Of a stretch of DNA of 64,000 bases, positions 1-10,421 are shown piece by piece. The stretch lies in assembly GCA_019828545.1 (NCBI GenBank), contig JACVRA010000210.1, positions 310,531-374,530 on the forward strand. Direction: 5' to 3'. The notes beneath the pieces were generated by a model, which saw only the letters and a program-made list of their open reading frames with translations, did no database searches and was not told where the DNA came from. The translations under genes and the position numbers were made by a program. The first letter of the stretch is position 1, and every line of letters starts with the position of its first letter. The stretch is from Paracamarosporium sp. OC-R06-R3. Its lineage: Eukaryota; Ascomycota; Dothideomycetes; Pleosporales; Didymosphaeriaceae.

Positions 1-1026
1 TGCGCTGTTCCCTGGATGGCTTGAGACTTTCCTAGAGCGGAAACACGTGTGTGGCTGGAGATGAAGTTGGTGGGGGCGGATCGGCTTACGGGATGGCCGC
101 ACCAAATATAGAACGCAGAGTCGATCATCCATTCACGGATCGTAGTGAAAACCATTGACTCACACATTTTGTACAGAGAAACATCCAGAAGTTACCGGTG
201 CGCATGCGTAAGGTTGGGCGAATGCTGTGGAAGCTTGTTCGTCCTACTAGCGGGTTTTGCCATGGGATTCAAAACAGGCACAATTATATTCGAGGCCATC
301 CAGTGATCAGCGTGGCTCCGGAGGTTGGCAGAGGACCAAGAAGGAGCGGCATTGCCTCACCCCAGTGCGTTGATCTTTGTAGTTGGGTAAACGCGAAAGT
401 GGATCTAACATCATCCATCTTGAAACACCCTGACTTTGTCTTATACTCTCAGGATGAAAACTAGCCCATGTTTTACAAATAGAAACATTCTAAGAATATG
501 AACGTAGTCGAGAATCCGACAAGGCCATAGATTTGGATATCTGATCATACCCAACTATAGATCGTCTTCGTGCTCCAACAAACTCTTACCCGAGGTTCGT
601 GATCAGATGTATCACTTCGAAATATCTCGCTTTAAGATCTATCGCAGTTTCTAGGTTGCTAATCTCCGACACATTACATGCCGAGACGCTACAACTATCG
701 CCACTGTAGCAAAATCACATAGTACACAGGTCTCTTAAGCCTCTTACCAGACGAGAAAAGGGGGAATCACCACAAATAAAGCCCTCGTAGATTCGTGTGA
801 TACAAAATACATTCAAGATAATACATATCAAACATATATGCAGGAACAATGACTCTCTATACCATCCCACTTTTCATCCCCAAGCACAGTACACAACCCC
901 TTAACCTACCCCTCAGCCCTTTCACCCTCATCATACGCTCTCAATACCCGCACACTCGCGTTAACATCCCGCTTAAACTCCAACAACGCCCATCCCAAAA
1001 AACACACCACATCCACCCCAGCCCAC
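1..1026. other. No supported gene (left edge)
   Basis: No open frame here has a recognisable domain. The longest, at 198-464 and 849-1106 on the plus strand, are short with no protein-like pattern. The stretch may hold the 3' flank of the small minus-strand ORF that ends at 1027 and part of a gene beyond the left edge. Confidence 0.5.
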
Positions 1027-1206
1027 TCAATAATTTATCATCGCAAACGGCGGCGCCTGCTCCCTGGGATCATGCTCCCGATCAGGATGTTTCTCCGCCT
1101 CCGTGACAGGACTTGGATGCATCTCGCGCTTTATCCACTTCTTGATGAAGTGGACGGGTTCGGGTAGGAGTTCGATGTGCGAGTGTATATGTGAGGACTT
1201 TGTCAT
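1027..1206 (-). CDS. Possible small protein, 59 aa, unknown function
   Basis: I do not recognise this protein. The frame is open upstream to 1545, but that part translates into Thr/Pro/His-rich low-complexity sequence typical of an untranslated leader. The first sensible start is therefore the ATG at 1206. The 59 residues are mostly charged, with a basic FIKKWIKREMH segment and an acidic/His stretch near the end, and have no signal peptide or membrane segment. A TATA-like TATATATA lies about 235 bp upstream in the right orientation (near 1440-1449), which would suit a leader of about 200 nt. It could be a genuine small gene, the last exon of a larger one, or chance. Confidence 0.3.
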   Translation of the reverse strand: MTKSSHIHSHIELLPEPVHFIKKWIKREMHPSPVTEAEKHPDREHDPREQAPPFAMINY

Positions 1207-2014
1207 TTTGGCTTGCGTGGTGGTTGGAGGTATTGTGGGTGTGTGATGGTGGTTTTGTTGGAGACGGAGTGGTGAGGATGTGATTTGGTACGTTGTTGTT
1301 GTGGTGGTGGATGGAGCTCTAGTGTTCAAGGAGCTAGAAAGTGTTATGTAGAAAGGTAGATTGTATAGTGTATTATAGTGTAATGTAGTGTTGAGGTATG
1401 TTGTGAAGATGGAATCAATCTCACAGCTCTTCTCACCCTTTATATATACATTCCGCCCACCTATATTCTCACCATCCCGGCCCCACACAGCTCCATACCA
1501 TCGCACGAGCTCGTCCGCATACTCCATATGCACACAAGCTTGCAAATCTCGCGCTTACACAACCTCCGTCCGCTACACCCGCGCGCTTCGCCCCGGGACC
1601 CTTATGACGCTGCTCGCAGGCATCCGACGCCCGCCAACAGCTTACGAGACGTGCATCTGAAACGGAATTGGAGGGAGTAATACATGGACCGAGTGAAGTC
1701 GGGCGAGAAGCCTGCTTACAGATCGAATATGACGCTGTTCGGATACAGGCGGACGTTAGCATCGTACGAACACTAGGCGTGACGCGACTGCGCTACGCGT
1801 TCGACCAAGCAACGTAGGCGCATGAATTGAATAAGTCATCAAATCTTTTTTAGCATTGCTAATATGGTAGTCGGTTTGAGAAAGAAGTCGTGTAATCGTA
1901 GGCGACTCAGTCCCAGACTGATCGCTGGTATATCTGAGCAGATACCGAACATCCGCCAATGCTATACATAGAATTCACCTCAGATGGCGTCGCCTCGCAA
2001 GAAGTTGTATTCAC
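1207..2014. other. Intergenic, possible promoter of the small ORF
   Basis: The 1207-1450 part is A/C-rich on the minus strand and would be the leader and TATA region of the small ORF. From 1500 to 2014 the sequence is GC-richer, with only short overlapping frames on both strands. I see no gene there. It also contains the 3' flank of the kinase gene that ends at 2015. Confidence 0.5.
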
Positions 2015-3365
2015 TCATCTCCTGCCTGCCCATAGACCTTGCTGTGTCTCATGAATTCTGCGCTCCTGTTCTTTGATCATCTCGTCAGTCTGCCCGTGGC
2101 CGTTGCCGCGGCTGTCGATTTTGTCGATGTCCATGGGGTCTTCATCAGCGACTGGCTGCGGCACGTTCATCGGAGGTGCGCCTCGTCTCGGCTCCCCAGA
2201 TCTAGCACCGTCCATCATACCCGCAGCACCGCCCGCCCGCAGTTGATTGATAGCACGTATAGTGTCGATGGCAGCATGAAGCGTGCGCCTGGCGTTGAAA
2301 TTCTTCTTGACGGTCGGGAGCAGATCCTCTTCGCCTTCGGCGGAGACATCTCCAAGGTCTGCGATCCAAGGATGCGAGAGCGCTTCGTGGGCGGTCATGC
2401 GGGCGGCGGGGTCGACTGTGAGGCAGCGACGGATGAACTCGCGAGCTTTGAGGGAAACGCCGCGCCAGTATTCGAGGGGTGTAAAGGAGTAATCGGCGAC
2501 GAGAATGGCCTGCATCTCCTCGAGGTTGGAGTCGCGGTCGAAGGGAGTGTAGCCGCAGAGGAGGAAGTATGTTATGACACCAATAGCCCAGATGTCTCTG
2601 CAAGATGTAAGCAAGTTGTTGTCTAGCGCTTTGCCTTGCCACTTACACAGGTTTCCCATGTCCGGTCTTCCTGAAGATTTCGGGGGCCATATAGCCTGGT
2701 GTGCCGCATGTTGTTGTCAATACGTGGAATTGTTCTTCGTCCATTATTCGCGAAAGACCAAAATCGGCGATGAGCAGGTCTGCGTTGTCCTCTGGCGTTC
2801 GGAAAAGCAAGTTCTCAGGCTTCAGGTCGCGGTGCACGATGCCGTGGTCGTGTAGGTACGCAACAGCAGACAATGTGGCGCGGATGAGGTCGGCAGCATC
2901 CGACTCGTAGTAGTTGCCTTTGCGACAAATGCGATCGAATAGTTCACCTCCCAGGGCAAGATCAGTGACCAGGTAGACTGCATCTTGGATTAGCAATTGT
3001 TTCCAAAGCACTCGTCTGTGTACGTACGATTGTTCATGGTTTCGAAATAGTCGACGAGCGTCAAGATATTCCTATGTCCCATAGATACACGCTTGAGGAC
3101 GGCAATTTCGTTCCTGACCTGACAGACATGAGCTCCCCTCTGCAGCATCTACCGCGGAACTCACCATGTGTTCCCTTCCTGCCATTAGTCGCTTGTTGAT
3201 GACCTTGGCTGCATAATATCTTCCCGTGTCGATGTGAACGCACTCCTTCACAACTGAATAACTGCCAGCACCTAGTGTCTTTCCTGTCTTATACCTGCAC
3301 GGTTGTACTTGAGCTTGTGCTTGCGCTTGCGGCGTGTGCGCGCCCGACCCGCCGTTCGAAGCCAT
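2015..3365 (-). CDS. Calcium/calmodulin-dependent protein kinase (CaMK I type)
   Basis: Ser/Thr kinase expected to phosphorylate targets after Ca2+/calmodulin binding. Four exons join in frame: 3165-3365, 3028-3118, 2647-2977 and 2015-2597, giving 401 aa. Introns are 46-50 nt with GTGAGT, GTACGT and GTAAGT donors. Visible motifs are the Gly loop GAGSYSVV (32-39), the ATP-anchoring Lys in YAAK (K54), HRDLKPEN (146-153), DFG (169-171), and GTPGYMAPE, where the activation loop carries a Thr typical of CaMKs. The ~120 residues after the kinase core should hold the autoinhibitory/CaM-binding segment, but I cannot point to it exactly. Length matches fungal CaMKs of about 400 aa. Which paralogue (CmkA- or CmkB-like) is undecided. 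It lies downstream of iPGM on the same strand, with its own 760-bp upstream region. Confidence 0.9.
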
Positions 3366-4128
3366 GCTGATCAGGTAGAAGAGCCGTTATGCGGAGACGA
3401 GAGGTGTCGGTCGTTGGCGCTGGCCGAGCGACGTGATTATGATTGTGATTGTGATTGTGCCGGTCCGATAATCAGCCCGGGCTGATGACCTGATGTTTCA
3501 GGCTGGCGTGGACGAGGCGCGCGCTCAGAGCGGATTTGGGGGCGGGACGAGGATTCAAGTAGGCCAGAAAGGCGCCGCTGTCTGAACACGTAGTCCTTCG
3601 ACTCGTATAGAGTGGCGGCGATTTGTTGAGGGGGGTTAGGTCTCGTCGGTCAGCACCCAGTCCTGGAAATGCCCCTCGTTGGTGGTGGGGTAGAGAGGCG
3701 CGCTACGTCAGCAGAGATAGCAAGCTGAAATGCACGCAAGAATATCGCAAGGAGATAAAAACAGGTAAGACGTTGCTCGGCGGTAAGAAGAGGGCTGCGG
3801 CTAGAGCTTCCGCTAGGTGTCTCACAGGGTGGTGGGGGTGCGGGCGCCGGTGAGGACCCTTAGCACGCTTGTCATTGGCTTGTTTCTTCCGGCAGACGGA
3901 ACTATCGACACCAGTGTGTGCAGCTTCATCATCATCTATCCATAAGTTTTTGTCTATCTACATCGAATGGCGGCGGCAAAATTTCGCGCTCAATGCAATA
4001 AGAAGCGACCAATTCCTTGCTTAGGAAACATAGTCTATCTAGTCTGTACGCTGACGCTTGGGAGGTGGGCTCGATCCGCTGCTCCTCGAATGCGTTAGAC
4101 GAGTAGTATTGTTGAACGAGGTGGTACT
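3366..4128. other. Intergenic between iPGM and CaM kinase
   Basis: This is the promoter side of the kinase and the 3' flank of iPGM. A short imperfect array of the hexamer TGATTG lies at about 3434-3460, roughly 70-95 bp upstream of the kinase ATG. Nothing else gene-like is visible; the frames at 3303-3485 and 3623-3853 look like chance. Confidence 0.5.
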
Positions 4129-5789
4129 TTACGACTTGACGAGAAGACTGTGGCCGTCCATGTCCTCGGGTTGTGGTAGGCCCATGACTTCAAGTAGCGT
4201 AGGAGCGACATCCCCGAGCACACCGTCCGTCTTCTTGAGAGAGAAGCTGTCAGGAGCATTGGCCATGACAAAAGGAACCTTGTTGGTGGTGTGCGACGTC
4301 TTTGGCTTGCCCTCTTCGTTGAGCATCTCTTCGGCATTGCTGAGACATGTCAATAAGGAAAGCTCTGTAGTGAGATTAGACACTTACCCGTGGTCAGCCG
4401 TAACGAACAACACGTATCCGCTTTCTTTGCACTGCTCGTAGATCTTCTTGATAGACTTGTCTGTCTCGGTGACGCCCTCGATGGCGGCCTCGTAAACACC
4501 GGTGTGACCAACCATGTCGGGAGGTGCAAAGTTGAGCATGATGAACTCGAATTTGCCATCCTTGATGCGCTCACACGTCTTATCTGCCACAGCCATAGCA
4601 CTCATCTTAGGCTCCAGGTCATAGGTCGCAACCTTGGGAGAGGAAATCATTTCACGCTCCTCCAAGTCGAACTGCTTCTCAACACCGCCGTTGAAGAAGA
4701 ATGTGACGTGGGCGTACTTTTCCGTCTCAGCAACGTGACACTGCTTCACACCCTGCTTGGACAGCCACTCTGCAAGAACGTCGTTCATTCTTTGCGGTGG
4801 GAAAGCAATGGGATATGGGAATTTGACATTGTACTGGGTCATGGTAGTCACGCTGATGTCCTTAGGATACGGGAAGTCAGGCTTTGGTGAACGGTCAAAT
4901 CCACCCAGAAGCTGGGTAAACTCCCGCACACGATCTGATCGGTAGTTGAAAGTGAAGACGGTGTCACCATCTGCATCAGTCAGCTCAAGGACATCTGGGT
5001 GCTCAGTTTCAGGTACATACCTTGTATTCTTCGCTCCTTTCCTCCCACAATGATGGGCTTGAGGAACTCATCGTTTTCTCCCTTCTCGTACCGTGCCTTG
5101 ATCGCAGCCACCGGATCCTCTGCATCCTCACCCTCGCCAGTTACAAGGCCCTTAAGACCAAGCTCAACACGGTCCCACCTCTTATCACGGTCCATGATGT
5201 AGTAACGACCGACGATGGTTGCAATCTCGCCAGTGCCGACCTCCTTGGTGGCCTTCAGGAGGTCTTCCATGTATCCAGCAGCCGACTTGGGGTCGGTGTC
5301 GCGGCCATCACCAAAGAAATGGATGAAGACGTGCGGTATGCCAATCTCTTTGGCAACCTTGAGGAGGGCAACAAGGTGGTTGATGTGTGAATGGACGCCA
5401 CCATCAGAGACGAGGCCAGCCAAGTGCAGCCTGCCATTGCCGTTTTTCGCACGATTGAACGACTCGACGATGTTCTGGTTCTTGTTGAGCTCGCCCTTCT
5501 TGATGGTCTGGTCAATTCGCACGACGTCCTGCCAGACAACGCGACCAGCGCCAATGTTCAAGTGGCCGACCTCGCTGTTGCCCATCAAGCCCTCGGGAAG
5601 ACCGACGGCGAGCGAGGAAGCCTCGAGTTCTGTGTAGCCCTGGGCGGTTTTGGAGCCTTCCTTTGCGAAGTCATCCATGCATGGGGTGTCGGCAGCGAGA
5701 ATGGCATCGCCATTCTTGGGGGAGTGCTCGCTGGCAACACCCCAGCCGTCGATAACGATGAGGACCGTCTTCTGGTCGACGTTGACCAT
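4129..5789 (-). CDS. 2,3-bisphosphoglycerate-independent phosphoglycerate mutase
   Basis: Glycolytic/gluconeogenic enzyme interconverting 3- and 2-phosphoglycerate in the cytosol through a phosphoserine intermediate, with Mn2+. Three exons, 5021-5789, 4388-4970 and 4129-4339, join to 520 aa, the usual family length. Introns are 50 and 48 nt. The first has a GTATGT donor and GCTGAC branch site and splices exactly to the DGDTVF segment of the family. The metal-binding Asp is in VIDGWG (D14). The catalytic Ser is in LMGNSEVGH (S72). FFGDGRDTDP and TADHGNAEEM are further alkaline-phosphatase-superfamily metal motifs. The start ATG at 5789 gives MVNVDQ; the frame stays open upstream, but that part is low-complexity leader. 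The gene diverges from MED9 over a 441-bp shared region. Confidence 0.96.
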
Positions 5790-6230
5790 GGTGAAGGCCA
5801 ATTGCAGCGGAAGAGATTTGCGGTCAGAAGAGAGGGCTGAAGCCGAAAGGCAAGGGGAGGCGGAAGTCGGACACCGAGAGTAAGACGCGCTGACTGCAAC
5901 TGCGACTGTGCAAAGTTGTTGCAGAGGATGTTGGAGGGGCAGCTCCCTGGGACTAAGCGGGGCCCTATTCCCATCAAAAGCCTTGCGCCTCAACGTCACC
6001 CCTCCAGCCAGTCGCCCTGCGAACAGATAACGCGCCCGCAAAAGCACAAACGCGGGCCTGTGATTCGTGCGACACGTCGCTATCTGCCGCCGCCGCCGAC
6101 GCGGTACAGACCTGCAGCCACCTGCATCGTGCCCGCACGCGTCGGGCCCGGGTACACAGCTCAACACCAAGCCTTGTGCTCCACCGCCATCTGCGCGCCC
6201 CGAACCCGCCAGCCCGCCCGCCCGCCCGCC
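5790..6230. promoter_or_regulatory. Divergent promoter region iPGM / MED9
   Basis: A 441-bp region lies between the two start codons. It is GC-rich and ends in a CCCG tetranucleotide tract at about 6212-6230, directly before the MED9 ATG. Long frames run through it on both strands, including an upstream extension of the iPGM frame, but they are compositional. I see no clear TATA box for either gene. Confidence 0.5.
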
Positions 6231-6686
6231 ATGTCTGGCGCCGCGACGCCCCGCGCGTCTGCTTCGGCACGAGCCTCGGTCGCCCCTACCGGCACAGCGA
6301 CGCCTGCGCAGGCACCCCAGCCCGCCGTGCCCGCTCTTCCTCCGCCATCGACTTTCGACATCCTCCCCGATCTGCACCGCGTGCTTAGCCGTCTCATCAG
6401 CACGTCCGTCCAGCCTCCCGGGTCCGCTCCGACGCCGGGGCAGCCTCCCGCCGACGGCCCGCTCGATATCCAGCAAGTCTCCACCGCAGCCACCGAGGTC
6501 AAGCTCAAGCTACAGAAGGCTCGCAAGGCTGTCATGGCGCTGCCTGACATCGATCGCTCGGTAGAGGACCAGCAGGACGAGATTGAGTTCCTCGAGGCGC
6601 GGATTGCAAAGCTGAAGGCGGCACTCCAGGAGCTTGGAAAGCCATCTCAGGATGCCGAGTACCTTGACCAGAGTATGACGGGGTGA
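6231..6686 (+). CDS. MED9: Mediator complex subunit 9 (Med9/Cse2 family)
   Basis: Subunit of the Mediator middle module that bridges transcription factors and RNA polymerase II. It is a single-exon gene of 151 aa. The N-terminal ~45 residues are Ala/Pro/Thr-rich and disordered. The family segment FDILPDLHRVLSRL follows, then after a Pro-rich loop a helical region (about 85-145) with heptad character (LKLQKARKAV ... IEFLEARIAKLKAAL), fitting the Med9 coiled coil that pairs with Med4. The ATG follows a CCCG-rich leader; the frame is open upstream, but only this start gives the usual short disordered N-terminus. Identification rests on the FDILP..LH pattern and the helical tail, not a search. 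Confidence 0.8.
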   Translation: MSGAATPRASASARASVAPTGTATPAQAPQPAVPALPPPSTFDILPDLHRVLSRLISTSVQPPGSAPTPGQPPADGPLDIQQVSTAATEVKLKLQKARKAVMALPDIDRSVEDQQDEIEFLEARIAKLKAALQELGKPSQDAEYLDQSMTG

Positions 6687-7338
6687 GGCTCTGACTTTGC
6701 CATGATTGATTACCTATAGGCCCGTATTCGGACTGCATGCAGGCTTTGTTATTATCGCTAAGCTGATGAAGCAAAGGGTAGGTAGCACCGCCAGGAAATG
6801 CCTAGGCCAAGGCTAATCTATCCCTCAGAGACTAGGGAGCGAACCTAGAAAACCGCCAGACATCTGCTCGTTCAAACGAGGAGTCGATTGGGCGTTTGGC
6901 TGAACCCATTGTGATACCCCATATGCGTTTCGGAAAAGCAAAGAGCTGGGTTGCGGGATTGAGCACGGACGGGACATGGCTGCAATCACAAACCAGTGCT
7001 AAAAGAGCCGGTGAACAGTATAGCTGCAAGCTAGGAACTCAAGATAGACAATACAAATGGCAGAGGGTGCCTGGTTTTTACTTCGAATACGAAAATATTA
7101 GAGGTGTATCCAGCTTTCCCGTACTCACGAGCCCAACACCGCGAAGTGCAAGTCTTAAAGTGGAGTTGCCTTCCTCATTGACTCTCCTTCCAGAACCGAT
7201 GCTGGGTTACGTGCACTGAGGGGGCCTTGCCAACAGGGAAATAACCATCGTGTATACACTACGAACGGCAGCTACAAACTGGGCTAGAGATCTCGAGGTA
7301 AAGCCAATGGGCTATTTTCACTAAGTCACCTTTACTTT

Positions 7339-7364
7339 CACCATCACCATCACCATCGCCATCA
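7339..7364. repeat. CAT/ATC trinucleotide microsatellite
   Basis: About four CCATCA-type units in tandem with one interruption. It is non-coding, about 360 bp upstream of the RING gene. Confidence 0.7.
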
Positions 7365-7619
7365 TTTACACGTAGATTTCCTTTCGCTAGAGCAGTATCA
7401 CCGCGGCCACGCAAGGTTGCCTATCGTCTGGATACATATCTGTCATTCATAAATCCCCCAGCTCCTTCGCTCAACTTCTCTACAACTATCGACAGCTCTT
7501 ACATCAACTCGCACACTGAACAAAGCAACGAGCGTTGGCCGTGGGCAAGGGTAAGTTGCGGTGTAGCCTACTACGCTCCGCAATGTGGCATGACAGTGAC
7601 GTCCCACTAGACCCTGACC

Positions 7620-7641
7620 TACCTAGGCCGCGGCCTAGGTA
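7620..7641. promoter_or_regulatory. Perfect 22-bp palindrome
   Basis: Two CCTAGG hexamers flank the central GGCCGCGGCC, and the whole is self-complementary over 22 bp with no spacer. It lies about 85 bp before the RING gene ATG. Inverted CGG/CCG half-sites are typical for Zn2Cys6 regulators, so a protein-binding site is possible, but this is inference. Confidence 0.45.
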
Positions 7642-7725
7642 TCGGTTCTCGGGCCATTTCTATTCTACTGCTCCCGTATCTCGTGGTACTCGACGTCGTC
7701 GTCCGAGGCCTTCTGATCAACGGCC

Positions 7726-9131
7726 ATGGCCTCTCCCGAAGCCAGCGGGGGTTCTACCCACTCCACAACCGCGACACCAGATCAGCCATCCAGCAGGCTT
7801 CAAACCAACATCATCCCAATTGGAATCGTCCAGCGCATTCGGAATGAAGCTGAAGCACGGATTGCGGCGCAGAGTAGAGAGAGCGATACTGTGTGCTTAA
7901 AGCGAGCCGAAGGACACGCTCGCATGTTACGAGAGATGAACAGAACATACACAGCACGATTGGGCGTTGTAGCAGCTGTGGGCTTATTCAATATGACCTC
8001 GCCTCTGGCTCAATTCTTCTACGATCACGAAAATATGTGGAGGGCGACAACCAGGACATCCCGCGTTGCACGACGTGCAGACCACAGCTCCACTGTCGAT
8101 GTCTTGACACGTATCGGTATTCACATCCTCAACATACGGAACATGTATACTCGCGACTGGATCATAGCGACGTGCAGTCAAGCTACAATGCGTGCGGTGC
8201 AGGATCTTGGAGCATACGATGCCGATATCTCGACTCTATGGACCCTTCTCGAATATGAGTTTGCGCGCATATTGACGGTCTGGGAAGATCTCTCGGCGAT
8301 TAACCTTGAAGGCCATGAGTTGGAAAACGTGGGGTCGGACCACGACGTCAATGACCTCGGATATGATGTGGAGTTGCCTAACATGCAAAGCGAAACTATA
8401 GTGGAATATGCCAGCGAGTCTCAAATCGCGAATCTGTCGAATGACACCACGGGTAACACAACCACCGTGGAAAGCAAGAGAGGTAATTTGCCCCCAACCC
8501 CTCCCCTTACCCCCTGCCTTCCTCCCAATGTTGTCACCACAGACGCTTCTCTATACGAAGACTACGAAGATTACGAAGACGACGACGACGACGACGACGA
8601 CGATGATGATTACGACGAAGACGACGGTGATCAGCTCTGCAGCATATGCACAGACCCGTACACCAGCTCTCATCGCGCCTTCTGCCTCACCCGCTGTGGG
8701 CATACATATGGAAAAGACTGCATATCAACTTGGGTCAACTCCACCGCGCGCAACGCAAATCTTTGTCCACAATGCCGTGCAGCACTCTGTAAGTAATCAG
8801 CTTCTGCCTCTGTGAGGCTTGTTTTCATATATTCTTCGCAGGTACACGACGCCCGCGGAGGCCTATTCAGTCTCTTCAGGGCGAAGTCGCCCCTCACATT
8901 GATGACCAGAACTATCTCCAAAGCCGACTGGACCGGGTGACAGTGCTCTTCGGATATCTCGCCGACGTTTACGCGGGATTGTGGGGAGCAGACATCAGGG
9001 ACGAGTTCTTCGACGCTTGCATGACGAAACTGAATGAACGTTTCTTCACCGACGACTTAGGATGGGTAATCGCGCCGGATCAGGGCTCCCCCGAAGTATG
9101 GAGGCTACAAAGACACGACTGGCACGCATAG
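7726..9131 (+). CDS. RING-finger protein, putative E3 ubiquitin ligase
   Basis: Two exons, 7726-8788 and 8842-9131, join across a 53-nt intron (GTAAGT ... CGCAG) to 450 aa. The first ~270 residues are helical with no recognised domain. An acidic tract, almost pure Asp, occupies about residues 279-301. It is followed by a RING-type zinc finger starting at C305: LCSIC, CGHTYGKDC and LCPQC, with the usual Cys/His spacing. The intron falls just after the last zinc pair. About 95 residues follow, with hydrophobic/acidic helices. RING proteins normally recruit an E2 and ubiquitylate substrates; the substrate here is unknown. The start ATG has a good CCATGG context. Similar RING proteins of unknown role are common in Dothideomycetes, but I name no orthologue. 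Confidence 0.8.
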
Positions 9132-9835
9132 AAGCTGGCGTTGGGTCTTTGATCTTCACTGGTAGAGGTTGGTTCTGGAGACGATGTTCTCGATACATGT
9201 CTTCGGCTTGTATGCTTCCTGTATGGATTCGGCATACAAAAAGTTGGGTCGGAAGAATCGGAGTTGTGTATAGATGGGGTTTAGTTTGTCTTTTGTTGTT
9301 GTTTTTTTGTTTTGTTTTTTCACGCGCGAAGGATCTTGCGTAGAGAGGGTGTTCCAGAGATCCATTAATTATGAGGCTTTGCTGAGGTCTCGACTGGGAG
9401 ATCGCTTCTACGTCCTCCAGCGAATCCTAATGGCGCAGTCGTACACGGTTTCTAAGATATGCTCGTAGTAGCGGTAATACATTGTCTGTTGCGTTCTGAT
9501 ATGCTTGAAGTACTGGTCACTTGTGATATCTAATGCAGGTAATGGAATCGCAACGATAGGGAAGGTTTAGAAAGAGTTTGTACAAAAGAGGCGCATGTTT
9601 GCCCTGTTATGCTAGTCTAGTCACAATGTTGCGAAAATGTGTATGCACGGCGCCGAACCGGACCCCTCCTACCCCACTTGACCCTGCTAGGAACTAGCTC
9701 ACTCACCCTGCATATGAGCTTACACGATCTGGAAGATTTTGCTTTGTTTAGATTTCCATCCTCTTGTCGAGTCTTACTTCCAGGATAATGCCTATAGATA
9801 TGATAGTGGTGTGAATATCAACATCAAATCACCAG
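9132..9835. other. Intergenic before tRNA-Asp
   Basis: It has a T-rich stretch (about 9290-9320) that may be 3' UTR of the RING gene. No other gene is visible; the short frames here lack protein-like composition. Confidence 0.5.
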
Positions 9836-9922
9836 TCTTCCTTGGTCTAGTGGTCATGATTTCCGCTTGTCATCGCAAGATAACGAGCGCGGGAGACCGG
9901 GGTTCGATTCCCCGAGGGAGAG
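9836..9922 (+). tRNA. tRNA-Asp (GTC) with 15-nt intron
   Basis: The acceptor stem TCTTCCT pairs with AGGGAGA over seven positions (one T-G). The D-arm has AGTGGT. The anticodon stem TCCGC pairs with GCGGG. The T-arm is CGGGG-TTCGATT-CCCCG, with an intact B box. The anticodon GTC is at 9869-9871. The loop is enlarged by 15 nt right after position 37 (9873-9887), the canonical place for a tRNA intron removed by the tRNA splicing endonuclease. The discriminator is G at 9922. A run of T at about 9968-9979 could end polymerase III transcription. Confidence 0.93.
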
Positions 9923-10421
9923 ATTTCTTTTTGCGGCCACAGCAGCTATCGTCGGCGTATCGTTTTGTAAAAGCATCTACCCTTTTTTTTTTTGCCTTCG
10001 CGTTATCGGGTGTGGTCTGAAATAGACTTCTTGATCTGTGAGACGGTAGGATTGTTGCGGATGGATGGCGGTATCGATCTTGCCTGTCGTCGGAGAATTG
10101 CACACTGAGTATGTTCCGTTGGAATTTATTTTGCACAAAGTTGAATCGTTCTTCCTGGGTGTATTTGTGTGCGTGGTTCAATTTTGGTAGTTCATCACCA
10201 CAAGCCGAGAAAACATAATTTGAACAGCTGGATCCTTTCCATCGTTGGTGTAAGAGAAAAAACTAATATATACATGCGTAAAGCACAGCTTTAGGCGATA
10301 ATGGAAGGAAGTAACAATCTCGCCAGGAGAATGATCTATGTACAAGCTTTTTTGTAGACGTGGGGTGGCCGGTCTCAGCTAAGAGGTAGGCATCGCGTTA
10401 CAGTGTATGTATGAGGGATGC
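9923..10421. other. Intergenic between tRNA-Asp and the Egh16-like gene
   Basis: It contains a poly-T run (about 9968-9979) and otherwise no open frame of note. It includes the 3' flank of the minus-strand secreted-protein gene. Confidence 0.5.

Larger units (their letters stand above)
6687..7725. other. Intergenic upstream of the RING gene
   Basis: No supported gene; the 107-aa frame at 6896-7219 has no recognisable features. A CAT/ATC-type trinucleotide microsatellite sits at 7339-7364. A perfect 22-bp inverted repeat without a spacer lies at 7620-7641, 85 bp before the RING gene start (listed separately). This region is the likely promoter and leader of that gene. Confidence 0.5.

Noticed and set aside
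4980..6476. 498-aa frame extending iPGM upstream of its ATG
   Set aside because: The extra residues are Arg/Gly-rich low complexity in the divergent promoter. The iPGM family starts at the ATG at 5789.
6682..6720. Possible intron at the MED9 stop codon (GTGAGG ... CTATAG)
   Set aside because: It would be about 38 nt, shorter than nearly all introns here, and adds a tail without Med9 features.
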